15,057 bases of DNA from Lachnospiraceae bacterium. GTDB taxonomy: Bacteria > Bacillota > Clostridia > Lachnospirales > Lachnospiraceae. The stretch is taken from the NCBI GenBank assembly GCA_900772845.1, contig CAAGSD010000073.1, positions 1 through 15,057 on the forward strand. Reading direction: 5' to 3'. Shown piece by piece: positions 14,227-15,057 of this stretch; position 1 is the first letter of the stretch, and the number at the start of each line of letters is the position of its first letter. The notes under the pieces were generated by a model. It worked only from the letters and a program-made list of their open reading frames with translations. It had not been told where the DNA came from and did no database searches. The position numbers were made by a program, and so were the translations under genes.

Positions 14227-14255
14227 TTGCGGGATAGGGGATTTTAGGATATAGT
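14227..14255 (+). promoter_or_regulatory. Promoter of argS
   Basis: -35 TTGCGG (14227-14232), 17-nt spacer, -10 TATAGT (14250-14255). It begins only eight bases after the queH stop codon and leaves a leader of about 118 nt before argS. Confidence 0.65.
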
Positions 14256-14309
14256 AGAAATATTGAAAACAGCGCAGCAGCGTGAGAGATAGAAATTGTG
14301 ACTGCACCA

Positions 14310-14345
14310 GGTATTCCGGTACATTACAGGAAGTAACGGAATACC
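14310..14345 (+). promoter_or_regulatory. argS leader hairpin
   Basis: GGTATTCCG (14310-14318) pairs with CGGAATACC (14337-14345), and inside it TTAC (14324-14327) pairs with GTAA (14333-14336) around an AGGAA loop. It ends about 20 nt before the ribosome binding site GAGGA (14366-14370). T-box landmarks such as TGGNACC were not found. Confidence 0.6.
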
Positions 14346-14379
14346 GGCAGATTACTGAAAGGTATGAGGATGAACTGAC

Positions 14380-15057
14380 ATGAAGAAATTTTTAGAGATG
14401 CTGACAGAGGAAATGCAGCAGGCATTTACCACAGCTGGCTATGAGGGCAACCTTGGAAAGGTAATGCTTTCCAATCGTCCCGACCTGTGCGAGTATCAGT
14501 GTAACGGCGCCATGGCGGGAGCCAAGCTGTATAAAAAAGCCCCCATCATGATCGCAAACGACGTGGCAGAACAGTTAAAGGACAGCAAGGTATTTTCCGA
14601 GGTAGTGGCAGTAGCCCCCGGGTTTTTGAACCTGAAGGTCAGTGAGGCATTTTTGCTCACCTATTTACAAGGAATGGAGACAAATGAAAAATTCGGTCTC
14701 GAGAAGCCGGAACATCCCAAGAAGATCATCATCGACTACGGCGGACCCAATGTGGCAAAGCCTCTGCATGTAGGACATTTGCGTTCTGCAGTGATCGGTG
14801 AGAGCGTAAAGCGCATCAGCCGTTATGTGGGTCATGAGGTCATCGGTGACGTGCATCTGGGCGACTGGGGATTACAGATGGGGCTGGTGATCACCGGTTT
14901 ACAGGAGAGACAGCCGGATCTGGTATATTTTGACGAAAATTATACCGGAGAATATCCCGAAGAAGCACCCTTTACCATCAGCGAACTGGAGGAAATCTAT
15001 CCCGCAGCCAGCGCTAAGTCCAAGGAAGATCCCGAGTACAAGGCAAAGGCGATGGAA
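14380..15057 (+). CDS. argS: Arginine-tRNA ligase, 5' part
   Basis: The first 226 residues of a class I aminoacyl-tRNA synthetase that charges tRNA-Arg in the cytoplasm; the gene runs off the right edge (full-length enzymes have about 560-590 residues). The N-terminal additional domain (about 1-105) is followed by IIIDYGGPNVAKPLHVGH, with the class I HIGH signature as HVGH at 130-133, and by GHEVIGDVHLGDWGLQMG, a hallmark of ArgS. The N-terminus is typical for the Clostridial form. GAGGA nine bases upstream supports ATG 14380. It is an ordinary housekeeping gene. Confidence 0.96.
   Translation, partial: MKKFLEMLTEEMQQAFTTAGYEGNLGKVMLSNRPDLCEYQCNGAMAGAKLYKKAPIMIANDVAEQLKDSKVFSEVVAVAPGFLNLKVSEAFLLTYLQGMETNEKFGLEKPEHPKKIIIDYGGPNVAKPLHVGHLRSAVIGESVKRISRYVGHEVIGDVHLGDWGLQMGLVITGLQERQPDLVYFDENYTGEYPEEAPFTISELEEIYPAASAKSKEDPEYKAKAME

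Noticed and set aside
14256..14379. T-box leader ahead of argS
   Set aside because: The leader is short, lacks the T-box sequence and has no terminator/antiterminator pair.

Overview
The window looks like a chromosomal segment of a low- to mid-GC Gram-positive Clostridium-type gut bacterium, most likely Lachnospiraceae. The basis is the strong AGGAGG-type ribosome binding sites, the sigma-A-like promoters, Gram-positive lipoprotein signals, a QueH-type queuosine enzyme and a CUT1 sugar transporter without an outer-membrane component. The genus cannot be fixed from sequence reading alone. No transposase, integrase, rRNA, tRNA or CRISPR array is visible.

Left edge (1-2550, plus strand). A 52-bp tandem repeat array, cut by the window edge, leads directly into a GTG-started gene for a PD-(D/E)XK-like nuclease-fold protein in noticeably A-rich DNA. 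A Dabb-domain protein follows. Next is an ORF in which a GNAT acetyltransferase eroded at both ends runs in frame into a complete-looking Nudix hydrolase. A two-way hairpin terminator at 2516-2550 closes this block and the converging lipoprotein gene.

Middle (2579-9063, minus strand). Read in transcription order these are an FRG-domain protein, a MalK-type ATPase, MalF- and MalG-type permeases, a solute-binding lipoprotein with an extra C-terminal membrane helix, and, from its own promoter, a lipoprotein with two OB-like domains. The four transporter genes form a CUT1 carbohydrate importer with the binding protein last, which is unusual.

Divergent control region (9064-9308). The FRG gene and a cytoplasmic GH13 glucosidase are fired by back-to-back promoters whose -35 boxes overlap in one palindrome, TTGTACAA. 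A LacI/CcpA-like dyad lies just downstream of the GH13 promoter, and a strong hairpin dyad lies at the start of the FRG transcript.

Right part (9309-15057, plus strand). The GH13 gene ends in a good terminator. Next come a LacI-family regulator with a candidate operator at its promoter, overlapped by 16 nt by a MATE-family exporter, then queH and the first part of argS, each with its own promoter and a leader hairpin.

Working model (inference): the importer brings in an alpha-glucoside or malto/isomalto-oligosaccharide, the cytoplasmic GH13 enzyme cuts it, and the LacI protein senses it. The roles of the FRG protein and the MATE exporter in this locus are not explained. I did not find a complete new system; the least explained items are the 52-bp hairpin array next to the nuclease-fold gene and the FRG gene wired to the sugar locus.
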